A stretch of 64,000 bases of DNA from Calliphora vicina (Eukaryota; Arthropoda; Insecta; Diptera; Calliphoridae), in the NCBI RefSeq assembly GCF_958450345.1, contig NW_027052584.1, positions 91,852 through 155,851 on the forward strand, given 5' to 3'. Every line of letters starts with the position of its first letter. The stretch's first letter is position 1. The position numbers and the translations under genes are program-made. This document shows positions 46,756-59,760 of the stretch, in pieces. Under the pieces are notes generated by a model. That model was not told where the DNA came from and made no database searches. It was given only the letters and a program-made list of their open reading frames with translations.

Positions 46756-48800
46756 AGGTAAGGTCAGACTACGCAAATTATTTGATACAAAATGTTTCAT
46801 GTGTTTGATCAAAACTACATCAAATAATCCATGGGTTGATTTTGTGGTCACACTGTACACATTTATTTGTCATATTTGTTTAATCAAACTACACTAAAAT
46901 ACTATCAAACACACGAAGGGGAAAATATATTTGTCTTGTAATCATATTAATGGTAATATTTCTTCTAAATAATTATTAAATAATGCTTCAAAAAACTTTA
47001 ATTCCACTCTAGAAATTAAAATATTACTAGATTGTTCTTTACAAATAAAGAATTGAGAAATTTCAGTATTTTTAATTAAACGTCAAATATTTTATGTTTC
47101 TATTTTGAACAGAAAATATTTTTCACGACAAACAAGAAAACAGCTGAATTTGGTCAAACAAATTTTTAAACTTTCTTGTAATGTGACCAATGTGTGACCA
47201 CTAATCAGCAAATATTTCCCTGCATTTTGGGTAATTTTTTATTTGATCTTGCAATTCATTTGCAAGATCAAACAGCGTTAAATAACAGCTGTTGTATCAT
47301 ATGTTATCGCAAAATTAGTGTTGCTATATCTTAAATTAAAAATCGCTACATAAGGAAAACAAATCGTGGAAAAGAACTCTAACTTAAGCAATTTAATAAT
47401 ATAATTATTAAATTTTTATTTATTAAATTATATTACTATCAACGTATCAAAATTTGTACATATGCAGGTATAATTGTACTTAAAGTCTGTAAAATATCCC
47501 TAATATAATAAACAATTTTGGAATTTTATTATATTTGTTTTGGCTTTGTTTGGGTTTTGAGCTAAAAATTGCTTCATTCAAAAAAAAACGAATATTAGTA
47601 TGATAAAATTAACAATAATCAAATAAGTGAACTGTGAAAAAGCAAAAAATATATTTTTAAATTGTTGAAACCAAAGTATATACAAAATATTTTTTTTAGA
47701 TCGTGCAAATTGGTGTAAAACAAAATTTTAAAATTCTGTGTGTTGAAGAATTAAAAAGAAAATCACGAGTTTTTCCAAACTTTATTCATTCAGAATAGGA
47801 ACATGTTCACAAATATTATAAAATTTTACGGAAATGTTTACCTTTTTTACATACATTTTTAATTAATTGCAATTCAATTGTATAAGATTTAGAATTACAA
47901 TTTTTGTATGACAACAAAATCAGAAAAGTAAAAAATGCTATTAGACATATTCAGTTTAAAAATTAATTTTTAATTACAATCAAATCATACCATTTATGTA
48001 TGTTTAATCTATTTTCTTTCATTTTAATACAATAAATATATTCAATCTGTACAAATACAATAAATATTTAAATTTTGTAATAGACAAACTCCATGTATAA
48101 AAAATAATCAGACTATTTGAAACGTATAAAAATATAAATCGCATACAAATACAAAAATCGCAACATAGACTTCATGTCTTCAATTAGTTTTTCTCCCAGT
48201 CTGTCATGAATGACTTTTATGTGAAGAAGAAGACTTGATTTTTGATTTTTTAGACTTGAAGATTGATGCATTTTTTTAGTGAAAATAGTTTAAATAACAA
48301 ATGTTCAAGACATATGAATATGTATTTATGTTTAAAAAAATAGTGAAATTGTCTTTAATTTAGTTCCAAAAATACTTTTCCGCCATGCTGAGCAAATAAT
48401 TTCTGTTTTGCTCTATTTGATGAAAATATTTGATATAGTGTGACCACACGGTAAATATATTTAATGATTTTTTTTCGCAGGAGTTTGGTCAAACAAAATG
48501 TGAAAAATCAAATTCAATATATGATAACAAAATGCAACAACATTTTATTTAAATAATTGCTGTACAGTCGAAATAAGTGCTTTAACCTTAAAAAGATTTA
48601 CAAGAACAGATTATATATTTTTTATATATTTATATAGGTAGTGGTCACACTATGCTCACATTAAGAAAATATTTTGCTTGTCAACAAATAATTTCGTTTC
48701 ATATGTTTTGTTGTTTGCTCTAAATTTTATTTGTGGTCAGATTCAAGCAATGAAATATTTGACGAAAAACTTCAAATATTAGCTGTGTCTGACCGTACAT
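46756..48800. mobile_element. Non-autonomous Harbinger-type element, 2045 bp
   Basis: Left end AGGTAAGGTCAGACTACGC, right end CTGTGTCTGACCGTACAT, flanked by TTA on both sides (46753-46755 and 48801-48803). It is the same family as 13934-15763, diverged by many indels. Subterminal repeats TTTGGTCAAACAAA and TGTGACCACAC recur inside. No ORF. The TTA duplication supports PIF/Harbinger. Confidence 0.8.
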
Positions 48801-48986
48801 TTATTCATCTAAAGAATGTATTTTCCCCAAACAGTCAAACGACATAATAAAGTTACCACCTACTTTATATGAACATGTTGAATATAACATTTGTTTTAGT
48901 GGTACCACTTGTCTATATTTTGTTGTAATTTTGACTATAGTTGAAAAATAATAAAAGGAAGGTTTAAAGTCGTTTTAAACAGAACT

Positions 48987-49101
48987 GGGGCCGAATTACC
49001 GCATTCGATATCGATCGTAATTTTCTGATTTGAAATTAAGGCATAATTACATATAATTACATATCGAAATCATTCGATCGCGAGTGCGGTAATTCGGCCC
49101 C
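48987..49101. mobile_element. 115-bp MITE with GGGGCCGAATTACCGCA ends
   Basis: 17-bp perfect inverted ends GGGGCCGAATTACCGCA, then imperfect symmetry (ATCGAT/CGATCG) inside. The host sequence ACTGACTTTAGTGCTTG is uninterrupted at 37893 and 43206. The duplication is short and unclear (T or TA-like). The G+C-rich ends contrast with the surroundings. Superfamily not assigned. Confidence 0.75.
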
Positions 49102-50551
49102 TAACTTTAGTGCTTGACTATGATTATGTGCCATTGCATTTAATATTGTTTTTATGTTTTCAGAAAAAATTACGGATGGTTACATTCATTAAAATACAAA
49201 TTAGGTTTACTCAACGATTTTACAACAATCCACCGAATATGGGTCTTCACAGACATTCACAAGGTGCCCTAATTTCAGAAGTACTAAAATAAAACATGAA
49301 AAAATACGACTGTTGTGAACAACCCCTCATAACTAAAGTGTGTTATTTCAAATCTAAATCAGCTGATATAAAATACCGATACATAAAAAACAATTACACA
49401 CATTTTCTGTTACAATGTCAAGTGAGAAAATTAAAATATGCATTGTTATTCCTCATATCACTTTCGCTATTCACCATATTTTTAAATGCATAATTACAAC
49501 AATATAATATAAAATAAAATTTCGAAAATTATATAATTAAGGTGAAACAAATTACGTGTAAACATTTCTAATAAGAAATTAGATACTATTGTGCTTTCAA
49601 AAATAAGGTGAACGTGAGAACAGGAATAACCCTGAAAATTAATTATTTTCTATAGCGTCTATAAATATTATTCTGCAAACACTTTTCGAAAACAAATAAA
49701 AATTTTGTTGAAAAAATATTTGTAAAAACAGCTGAGTATCAGCCCACTTTTATCGGCGGCGGAGGCTTGTGGAAAATGGTGTGGCGGTTTGCTTAATGTT
49801 TCGAGCTAGAACTTTTTGACTGCGATTATTGGCGTGGGCTTCCGAATATTATCAGCGGCTCGGCATATGCGACTAGTAGGGCTTGGCGCAGGCCGTTGCT
49901 GGTTGGATACGACAGCACAGTAAACATACATTACAGAGTAGTAATAGTTTAGGACATTTTTTACTGAATAGCAACAAAACAATTTGAAACCGTTGTGAAA
50001 TATTAGCACATTATGACAATATGACATGATATGAGACCTTGTGAATTGACCAATTATAAAGTCTAAGGCACGTTTTCTCAATGTATCGACACACTGCTTG
50101 TTACTAAATGTCGATATGATATGATATTTCACTTTTCCACAACAAACAACTTTTTTTCTTTAGTTGTCCCAGTTACTTTTATTGTTTACCTTTTTTGTTT
50201 TTTTAATTTTGTATGTCAGCTGTTCAGCGTTGCCACTTGTCTGTATTTTGTTGTATATTGTATGAAAACATTTTCTACATTTGCGGTGGCACCCAGTTAA
50301 AGTCGATTCAATTTAAAACATACTTTAATTTTGACTATAGTTGCAAAATAATTAAAAGCAGGTTTTTATTTTAAAGTTGTTTCTAAAAAGAACCGCCTAT
50401 AGTGTTTGACTATGATTATGGGCCATTATTTTCAGTTGGCAATACCTCTCAAAATAGATGTGAAAGTGCCTTCAAGTGACAACATGTTGACATAAATCAG
50501 CTGTTTTCCAAATGTGAAAAAATTACAAAATATAAAAATAAAAAGCAAAAT
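49102..50551. other. Stretch between MITE and Myb/SANT gene; no gene recognised
   Basis: Frames at 49110-49292 and 49296-49493 (+) and 49806-50132 (-) are open but match nothing I know. 49740-49920 is unusually G+C-rich for the window. TGTCGATACATTGAGA appears inverted at 50076-50091 and forward at 46537, possibly the ends of another element. 50285-50345 (GGTGGCACCCAGTTAAAGTC) is a piece of unit R. Confidence 0.4.
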
Positions 50552-51055
50552 ATGAAAAATTTTACCACTGAAGAGGAAATGTTGCTTGTAGATTTGGTTA
50601 CAAATAAAAGGGTATATTGGAAAACAAAAAATCAGACGAAGTCAGCTGGATGAAAAAAAATTAAGCTTGAAGAATCATTTAAGAGCCAGAGTGGAGTACA
50701 GCGTCCATGGAAAGCATTAAGGGACAAGTACGATAATATGAAGAGGAAGTCGAAAATGGAACTCTCCACTGAAAAGCGTGAGGCATACCGTACTGGTGGC
50801 GGTACACCTTCCAATGCATCAGTCTCTGCAGTCTCAGAAAAAATATTATCTATGGTTGGAAACAGTGCAAGAGGATTGTACAATCCATTTGATAATGCTG
50901 GTAAGAAAATGTATACTTTTAGTTAAAATTATGTATTACATTATTGTGATTTTTTAATAGCGAATAATAATAATGATGAAAATCATAGATCATCTGAAAA
51001 ACATAAACTATTATTAGGAATTAGAATATGGGATGATATTTACAATAGACCTTGA
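50552..51055 (+). pseudogene. Myb/SANT-like (NAIF1/Harbinger Myb type) gene, one in-frame TGA, one intron
   Basis: Exon 1 (50552-50900) opens MKNFTTEEEMLLVDLV, continues in one frame through SQSGVQRPWKALRDKYDNMK and REAYRTGGGTPS to GLYNPFDNA. Only TGA at 50651-50653 interrupts, where this domain usually has a Trp. A 60-nt intron (GTAAGAAA...TTTTTAATAG, 50901-50960) then joins in frame to exon 2 (50961-51055), giving 147 residues in all. The helix pattern and YKTGGG/NPFD-like motifs fit Myb_DNA-bind_5-type DNA-binding proteins, which PIF/Harbinger elements carry beside the transposase. It would bind element ends. Either recently dead or read through. Confidence 0.7.
50901..50960 (+). other. 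Short spliceosomal intron (60 nt)
   Basis: Donor CTG|GTAAGA, acceptor TTTTTTAATAG|CG; phase 1. The length is typical of insect introns. The reading frame is kept across it for a further 31 codons. Confidence 0.65.
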
Positions 51056-51060
51056 CAATA

Positions 51061-51138
51061 AAGATTGTTGATGACGCCCGTGGCAGGGTAGAAAATGCAT
51101 TCCAATTTGACGATTGTCTAAAAACTAATTTTCAGTGA
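51061..51138 (+). pseudogene. Harbinger transposase C-terminal remnant
   Basis: Reads KIVDDARGRVENAFQFDD then a stop. ARxxVENAF is the conserved motif at the end of DDE_Tnp_4 transposases that carries the last catalytic Glu. It lies right after the Myb/SANT gene on the same strand, as in a Harbinger element whose central transposase has been lost. Confidence 0.6.
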
Positions 51139-51960
51139 TATTCTGTGAATTATTACAGAGTTATTATAATAAATGCACTTAAGCCAAATTAAAAATTTAG
51201 TTTCAAATTATATATAGTTTTTTTTATACACTATTTATACTTAAAGTATAAATTATTTTTTGTTTATTTTATATTTAAGTTTACTAATATTACCTTATTA
51301 TTAATAATTAAATTAAATGTGCCAATACCTCACAATTTAAGACTGAATAATCAATAATTGCTTCATTCTTCACGTCACACAATGGGGCAGAATCAAAATA
51401 GTTTGGAAATAAATCTGGCATTTCTAAACGGCTGATCCGATAGTGATAGAATTCGACGTGGGCGTAGACAAGGAGTATTTATAGAATTCGACGTGGGCTA
51501 GAAAGGAGTATTTAAGTTTAAATAATTAAAATGGACCCTGCAAATGATCCAGGGGCGGCGCTATGGGGGCTAAAAGTAGGGTACATTCGACATGTACATT
51601 TTTTAACCACGTGCCATTTTTTTTTTTCCATTCGAATTTGGAAAGCGCTCAGCTAGGTCTTGAATAAACATTATTGCGTGTGCTATTTATCTCTTAGAAT
51701 TTCCGAGTAATAATCATTTCAAAATTGAAATTTTAAAATTTTGCCATACCTTGGTCCGCTTTTTTAAAATATAGGTCGTACTTTTTGACCTAATGGACTA
51801 GAATTTGTTTTGTTAGTTATACAACTACATTATCAATAATATACAAAAGATTTTAGAGCAATATCTATTCGGGATCCAAAAATAAACGATTTTCAATTTA
51901 AAAATTCAAAAAAATAGTAGAGTTTTGTGGTTTTTGGGCGAAAAGGTGAATTTTCTCAAT
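51139..51960. other. Satellite left flank, no gene
   Basis: A+T-rich, with a partial direct repeat of TAGAATTCGACGTGGGC (51447 and 51481), a G+C-rich spot CCAGGGGCGGCGCTATGGGG at 51550, and a poly(T) run at 51617. It leads directly into the array through GGTGAATTTTCTCAAT. Confidence 0.5.
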
Positions 51961-54940
51961 ATTTTCTATAGAAAATATTGTTCCGCACAAGATTTTCTAT
52001 AGAAAATATTGTTCCGCACAAGATTTTCTATAGAAAATATTGTTCCGCACAAGATTTTCTATAGAAAATATTGTTCCGCACAAGATTTTCTATAGAAAAT
52101 ATTGTTCCGCACAAGATTTTCTATAGAAAATATTGTTCCGCACAAGATTTTCTATAGAAAATATTGTTCCGCACAAGATTTTCTATAGAAAATATTGTTC
52201 CGCACAAGATTTTCTATAGAAAATATTGTTCCGCACAAGATTTTCTATAGAAAATATTGTTCCGCACAAGATTTTCTATAGAAAATATTGTTCCGCACAA
52301 GATTTTCTATAGAAAATATTGTTCCGCACAAGATTTTCTATAGAAAATATTGTTCCGCACAAGATTTTCTATAGAAAATATTGTTCCGCACAAGATTTTC
52401 TATAGAAAATATTGTTCCGCACAAGATTTTCTATAGAAAATATTGTTCCGCACAAGATTTTCTATAGAAAATATTGTTCCGCACAAGATTTTCTATAGAA
52501 AATATTGTTCCGCACAAGATTTTCTATAGAAAATATTGTTCCGCACAAGATTTTCTATAGAAAATATTGTTCCGCACAAGATTTTCTATAGAAAATATTG
52601 TTCCGCACAAGATTTTCTATAGAAAATATTGTTCCGCACAAGATTTTCTATAGAAAATATTGTTCCGCACAAGATTTTCTATAGAAAATATTGTTCCGCA
52701 CAAGATTTTCTATAGAAAATATTGTTCCGCACAAGATTTTCTATAGAAAATATTGTTCCGCACAAGATTTTCTATAGAAAATATTGTTCCGCACAAGATT
52801 TTCTATAGAAAATATTGTTCCGCACAAGATTTTCTATAGAAAATATTGTTCCGCACAAGATTTTCTATAGAAAATATTGTTCCGCACAAGATTTTCTATA
52901 GAAAATATTGTTCCGCACAAGATTTTCTATAGAAAATATTGTTCCGCACAAGATTTTCTATAGAAAATATTGTTCCGCACAAGATTTTCTATAGAAAATA
53001 TTGTTCCGCACAAGATTTTCTATAGAAAATATTGTTCCGCACAAGATTTTCTATAGAAAATATTGTTCCGCACAAGATTTTCTATAGAAAATATTGTTCC
53101 GCACAAGATTTTCTATAGAAAATATTGTTCCGCACAAGATTTTCTATAGAAAATATTGTTCCGCACAAGATTTTCTATAGAAAATATTGTTCCGCACAAG
53201 ATTTTCTATAGAAAATATTGTTCCGCACAAGATTTTCTATAGAAAATATTGTTCCGCACAAGATTTTCTATAGAAAATATTGTTCCGCACAAGATTTTCT
53301 ATAGAAAATATTGTTCCGCACAAGATTTTCTATAGAAAATATTGTTCCGCACAAGATTTTCTATAGAAAATATTGTTCCGCACAAGATTTTCTATAGAAA
53401 ATATTGTTCCGCACAAGATTTTCTATAGAAAATATTGTTCCGCACAAGATTTTCTATAGAAAATATTGTTCCGCACAAGATTTTCTATAGAAAATATTGT
53501 TCCGCACAAGATTTTCTATAGAAAATATTGTTCCGCACAAGATTTTCTATAGAAAATATTGTTCCGCACAAGATTTTCTATAGAAAATATTGTTCCGCAC
53601 AAGATTTTCTATAGAAAATATTGTTCCGCACAAGATTTTCTATAGAAAATATTGTTCCGCACAAGATTTTCTATAGAAAATATTGTTCCGCACAAGATTT
53701 TCTATAGAAAATATTGTTCCGCACAAGATTTTCTATAGAAAATATTGTTCCGCACAAGATTTTCTATAGAAAATATTGTTCCGCACAAGATTTTCTATAG
53801 AAAATATTGTTCCGCACAAGATTTTCTATAGAAAATATTGTTCCGCACAAGATTTTCTATAGAAAATATTGTTCCGCACAAGATTTTCTATAGAAAATAT
53901 TGTTCCGCACAAGATTTTCTATAGAAAATATTGTTCCGCACAAGATTTTCTATAGAAAATATTGTTCCGCACAAGATTTTCTATAGAAAATATTGTTCCG
54001 CACAAGATTTTCTATAGAAAATATTGTTCCGCACAAGATTTTCTATAGAAAATATTGTTCCGCACAAGATTTTCTATAGAAAATATTGTTCCGCACAAGA
54101 TTTTCTATAGAAAATATTGTTCCGCACAAGATTTTCTATAGAAAATATTGTTCCGCACAAGATTTTCTATAGAAAATATTGTTCCGCACAAGATTTTCTA
54201 TAGAAAATATTGTTCCGCACAAGATTTTCTATAGAAAATATTGTTCCGCACAAGATTTTCTATAGAAAATATTGTTCCGCACAAGATTTTCTATAGAAAA
54301 TATTGTTCCGCACAAGATTTTCTATAGAAAATATTGTTCCGCACAAGATTTTCTATAGAAAATATTGTTCCGCACAAGATTTTCTATAGAAAATATTGTT
54401 CCGCACAAGATTTTCTATAGAAAATATTGTTCCGCACAAGATTTTCTATAGAAAATATTGTTCCGCACAAGATTTTCTATAGAAAATATTGTTCCGCACA
54501 AGATTTTCTATAGAAAATATTGTTCCGCACAAGATTTTCTATAGAAAATATTGTTCCGCACAAGATTTTCTATAGAAAATATTGTTCCGCACAAGATTTT
54601 CTATAGAAAATATTGTTCCGCACAAGATTTTCTATAGAAAATATTGTTCCGCACAAGATTTTCTATAGAAAATATTGTTCCGCACAAGATTTTCTATAGA
54701 AAATATTGTTCCGCACAAGATTTTCTATAGAAAATATTGTTCCGCACAAGATTTTCTATAGAAAATATTGTTCCGCACAAGATTTTCTATAGAAAATATT
54801 GTTCCGCACAAGATTTTCTATAGAAAATATTGTTCCGCACAAGATTTTCTATAGAAAATATTGTTCCGCACAAGATTTTCTATAGAAAATATTGTTCCGC
54901 ACAAGATTTTCTATAGAAAATATTGTTCCGCACAAGATTT
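51961..54940. repeat. 31-bp satellite array, 96 full monomers
   Basis: The monomer is the palindrome ATTTTCTATAGAAAAT followed by ATTGTTCCGCACAAG. 51961-54936 is exactly 96 x 31 bp, and the phase never slips; I saw no variant monomer. A partial ATTT ends it. At the left edge the preceding CAAT extends the palindrome to 24 bp (51957-51980), which suggests the seed of the array. Each monomer could form a hairpin or cruciform with an 8-bp stem. Confidence 0.95.
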
Positions 54941-55006
54941 AAAAAGTGTATACAAATATCAACTAAATATTAAATATTAGATTAATTTAGGGTAATGCAA
55001 ATTAAT

Positions 55007-55184
55007 TCATCTGACGTATTTTTGACAACTTCTAGAAATATTGCAGAACAGTACTTTTTTAGTTCGGACGATTTTCGTATCTCTCCAGTTATCTCTCATG
55101 TTCAATTGTTCCGTTGTGTTTACGGAAACGAATTGATGATTTGGATAATGTTTTGAATATTTAGAATGTTAAAATTTTCTCTTG
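55007..55184 (-). pseudogene. Jockey-like RT fragment, minus strand (copy 2)
   Basis: Same as 45798-45975. Confidence 0.6.
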
Positions 55185-55570
55185 GATTATGTCGACTGTG
55201 ATAGAGTGTTTTATTTTTACTCCAAATAAATATAAATTACACCTGTTTTTTATTAACGCTTTCGGACGCTTATATTTTAATAATAATAAAAAAAAAAATC
55301 AAAACATAAACTAAAAAACAAATAAGTAAAGAAAGTTCATTATTTATTTTTTGAACCTTTTTGTACATTAACATTAAATAAAGATCAAGGGCCGTTTTCT
55401 CATTAGGTGATTATCTATTTTCTCAACGAAAAACTGCAGATTAAAGAAATTTGGTTTTCTCATGCCTCACCTGCCAATTATTTATTGATCGTACATATAA
55501 ATTAAATCAGCTGACTGCTGTTCATAGTTTGTATGTGTTTTTGTAAACGGAATTAATTAACATTAATTTG

Positions 55571-55720
55571 ATGGAGGATGAACATGAAGAACATTAGTTC
55601 CAAGTGAATACTGAAAAATTGTATCATGACATGCCTAACTACCTGGCAGACATGGAGGATAATGAATATTTCAAAAGATTCCGTATGTCGATGGACACGT
55701 TGAACAGCTTATCGGCCTAA
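55571..55720 (+). pseudogene. Harbinger transposase N-terminal remnant (copy 2)
   Basis: Same as 46362-46511, including the early stop and the FKRFRMSMDTLNSL motif. Confidence 0.5.
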
Positions 55721-55964
55721 TAAATTTATGTCGATATTTATAACAGGCAGTATGTCGATACATTGAGACAATGGGTCCAATAGTGTTACTAAATTATTTA
55801 CAACTACTCTTAAATTAGTCTCTTAAACGAAAACAGTGAGCGAAGGTTGAGTGTAAACGGCAGAAATACATACGTAACATTGAATGCAGATGAAGAAATA
55901 TAAACAAAACAAACAGCTAACATCTGGGAGAGAAACGATACAGAAAAAGGAAAACTGTATGTTA

Positions 55965-58009
55965 AGGTAAGGTCAGACTACGCAAATTATTTGATACAAA
56001 ATGTTTCATGTGTTTGATCAAAACTACATCAAATAATCCATGGGTTGATTTTGTGGTCACACTGTACACATTTATTTGTCATATTTGTTTAATCAAACTA
56101 CACTAAAATACTATCAAACACACGAAGGGGAAAATATATTTGTCTTGTAATCATATTAATGGTAATATTTCTTCTAAATAATTATTAAATAATGCTTCAA
56201 AAAACTTTAATTCCACTCTAGAAATTAAAATATTACTAGATTGTTCTTTACAAATAAAGAATTGAGAAATTTCAGTATTTTTAATTAAACGTCAAATATT
56301 TTATGTTTCTATTTTGAACAGAAAATATTTTTCACGGCAAACAAGAAAACAGCTGAATTTGGTCAAACAAATTTTTAAACTTTCTTGTAATGTGACCAAT
56401 GTGTGACCACTAATCAGCAAATATTTCCCTGCATTTTGGGTAATTTTTTATTTGATCTTGCAATTCATTTGCAAGATCAAACAGCGTTAAATAACAGCTG
56501 TTGTATCATATGTTATCGCAAAATTAGTGTTGCTATATCTTAAATTAAAAATCGCTACATAAGGAAAACAAATCGTGGAAAAGAACTCTAACTTAAGCAA
56601 TTTAATAATATAATTATTAAATTTTTATTTATTAAATTATATTACTATCAACGTATCAAAATTTGTACATATGCAGGTATAATTGTACTTAAAGTCTGTA
56701 AAATATCCCTAATATAATAAACAATTTTGGAATTTTATTATATTTGTTTTGGCTTTGTTTGGGTTTTGAGCTAAAAATTGCTTCATTCAAAAAAAAACGA
56801 ATATTAGTATGATAAAATTAACAATAATCAAATAAGTGAACTGTGAAAAAGCAAAAAATATATTTTTAAATTGTTGAAACCAAAGTATATACAAAATATT
56901 TTTTTTAGATCGTGCAAATTGGTGTAAAACAAAATTTTAAAATTCTGTGTGTTGAAGAATTAAAAAGAAAATCACGAGTTTTTCCAAACTTTATTCATTC
57001 AGAATAGGAACATGTTCACAAATATTATAAAATTTTACGGAAATGTTTACCTTTTTTACATACATTTTTAATTAATTGCAATTCAATTGTATAAGATTTA
57101 GAATTACAATTTTTGTATGACAACAAAATCAGAAAAGTAAAAAATGCTATTAGACATATTCAGTTTAAAAATTAATTTTTAATTACAATCAAATCATACC
57201 ATTTATGTATGTTTAATCTATTTTCTTTCATTTTAATACAATAAATATATTCAATCTGTACAAATACAATAAATATTTAAATTTTGTAATAGACAAACTC
57301 CATGTATAAAAAATAATCAGACTATTTGAAACGTATAAAAATATAAATCGCATACAAATACAAAAATCGCAACATAGACTTCATGTCTTCAATTAGTTTT
57401 TCTCCCAGTCTGTCATGAATGACTTTTATGTGAAGAAGAAGACTTGATTTTTGATTTTTTAGACTTGAAGATTGATGCATTTTTTTAGTGAAAATAGTTT
57501 AAATAACAAATGTTCAAGACATATGAATATGTATTTATGTTTAAAAAAATAGTGAAATTGTCTTTAATTTAGTTCCAAAAATACTTTTCCGCCATGCTGA
57601 GCAAATAATTTCTGTTTTGCTCTATTTGATGAAAATATTTGATATAGTGTGACCACACGGTAAATATATTTAATGATTTTTTTTCGCAGGAGTTTGGTCA
57701 AACAAAATGTGAAAAATCAAATTCAATATATGATAACAAAATGCAACAACATTTTATTTAAATAATTGCTGTACAGTCGAAATAAGTGCTTTAACCTTAA
57801 AAAGATTTACAAGAACAGATTATATATTTTTTATATATTTATATAGGTAGTGGTCACACTATGCTCACATTAAGAAAATATTTTGCTTGTCAACAAATAA
57901 TTTCGTTTCATATGTTTTGTTGTTTGCTCTAAATTTTATTTGTGGTCAGATTCAAGCAATGAAATATTTGACGAAAAACTTCAAATATTAGCTGTGTCTG
58001 ACCGTACAT
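55965..58009. mobile_element. Non-autonomous Harbinger-type element (copy 2)
   Basis: Same ends and TTA duplication as 46756-48800. It carries the only base difference I found between the two 9.2-kb copies. Confidence 0.8.
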
Positions 58010-58195
58010 TTATTCATCTAAAGAATGTATTTTCCCCAAACAGTCAAACGACATAATAAAGTTACCACCTACTTTATATGAACATGTTGAATATAACATT
58101 TGTTTTAGTGGTACCACTTGTCTATATTTTGTTGTAATTTTGACTATAGTTGAAAAATAATAAAAGGAAGGTTTAAAGTCGTTTTAAACAGAACT

Positions 58196-58310
58196 GGGGC
58201 CGAATTACCGCATTCGATATCGATCGTAATTTTCTGATTTGAAATTAAGGCATAATTACATATAATTACATATCGAAATCATTCGATCGCGAGTGCGGTA
58301 ATTCGGCCCC
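58196..58310. mobile_element. 115-bp MITE (copy 2)
   Basis: Same as 48987-49101. Confidence 0.75.
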
Positions 58311-59760
58311 TAACTTTAGTGCTTGACTATGATTATGTGCCATTGCATTTAATATTGTTTTTATGTTTTCAGAAAAAATTACGGATGGTTACATTCATTA
58401 AAATACAAATTAGGTTTACTCAACGATTTTACAACAATCCACCGAATATGGGTCTTCACAGACATTCACAAGGTGCCCTAATTTCAGAAGTACTAAAATA
58501 AAACATGAAAAAATACGACTGTTGTGAACAACCCCTCATAACTAAAGTGTGTTATTTCAAATCTAAATCAGCTGATATAAAATACCGATACATAAAAAAC
58601 AATTACACACATTTTCTGTTACAATGTCAAGTGAGAAAATTAAAATATGCATTGTTATTCCTCATATCACTTTCGCTATTCACCATATTTTTAAATGCAT
58701 AATTACAACAATATAATATAAAATAAAATTTCGAAAATTATATAATTAAGGTGAAACAAATTACGTGTAAACATTTCTAATAAGAAATTAGATACTATTG
58801 TGCTTTCAAAAATAAGGTGAACGTGAGAACAGGAATAACCCTGAAAATTAATTATTTTCTATAGCGTCTATAAATATTATTCTGCAAACACTTTTCGAAA
58901 ACAAATAAAAATTTTGTTGAAAAAATATTTGTAAAAACAGCTGAGTATCAGCCCACTTTTATCGGCGGCGGAGGCTTGTGGAAAATGGTGTGGCGGTTTG
59001 CTTAATGTTTCGAGCTAGAACTTTTTGACTGCGATTATTGGCGTGGGCTTCCGAATATTATCAGCGGCTCGGCATATGCGACTAGTAGGGCTTGGCGCAG
59101 GCCGTTGCTGGTTGGATACGACAGCACAGTAAACATACATTACAGAGTAGTAATAGTTTAGGACATTTTTTACTGAATAGCAACAAAACAATTTGAAACC
59201 GTTGTGAAATATTAGCACATTATGACAATATGACATGATATGAGACCTTGTGAATTGACCAATTATAAAGTCTAAGGCACGTTTTCTCAATGTATCGACA
59301 CACTGCTTGTTACTAAATGTCGATATGATATGATATTTCACTTTTCCACAACAAACAACTTTTTTTCTTTAGTTGTCCCAGTTACTTTTATTGTTTACCT
59401 TTTTTGTTTTTTTAATTTTGTATGTCAGCTGTTCAGCGTTGCCACTTGTCTGTATTTTGTTGTATATTGTATGAAAACATTTTCTACATTTGCGGTGGCA
59501 CCCAGTTAAAGTCGATTCAATTTAAAACATACTTTAATTTTGACTATAGTTGCAAAATAATTAAAAGCAGGTTTTTATTTTAAAGTTGTTTCTAAAAAGA
59601 ACCGCCTATAGTGTTTGACTATGATTATGGGCCATTATTTTCAGTTGGCAATACCTCTCAAAATAGATGTGAAAGTGCCTTCAAGTGACAACATGTTGAC
59701 ATAAATCAGCTGTTTTCCAAATGTGAAAAAATTACAAAATATAAAAATAAAAAGCAAAAT
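58311..59760. other. Stretch without recognised gene (copy 2)
   Basis: Same as 49102-50551, including the G+C-rich spot at 58950-59130. Confidence 0.4.

Larger units (their letters stand above)
45732..54940. repeat. 9209-bp directly repeated segment, copy 1
   Basis: Every landmark recurs 9209 bases later. The second copy begins at 54941 immediately after the satellite array, with a junction of only a few shared bases (T/AAAAAG). I found a single substitution on inspection (A at 47128, G at 56337). It contains an RT fossil, Harbinger remnants, a Myb/SANT gene, MITEs and the satellite. Confidence 0.9.
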
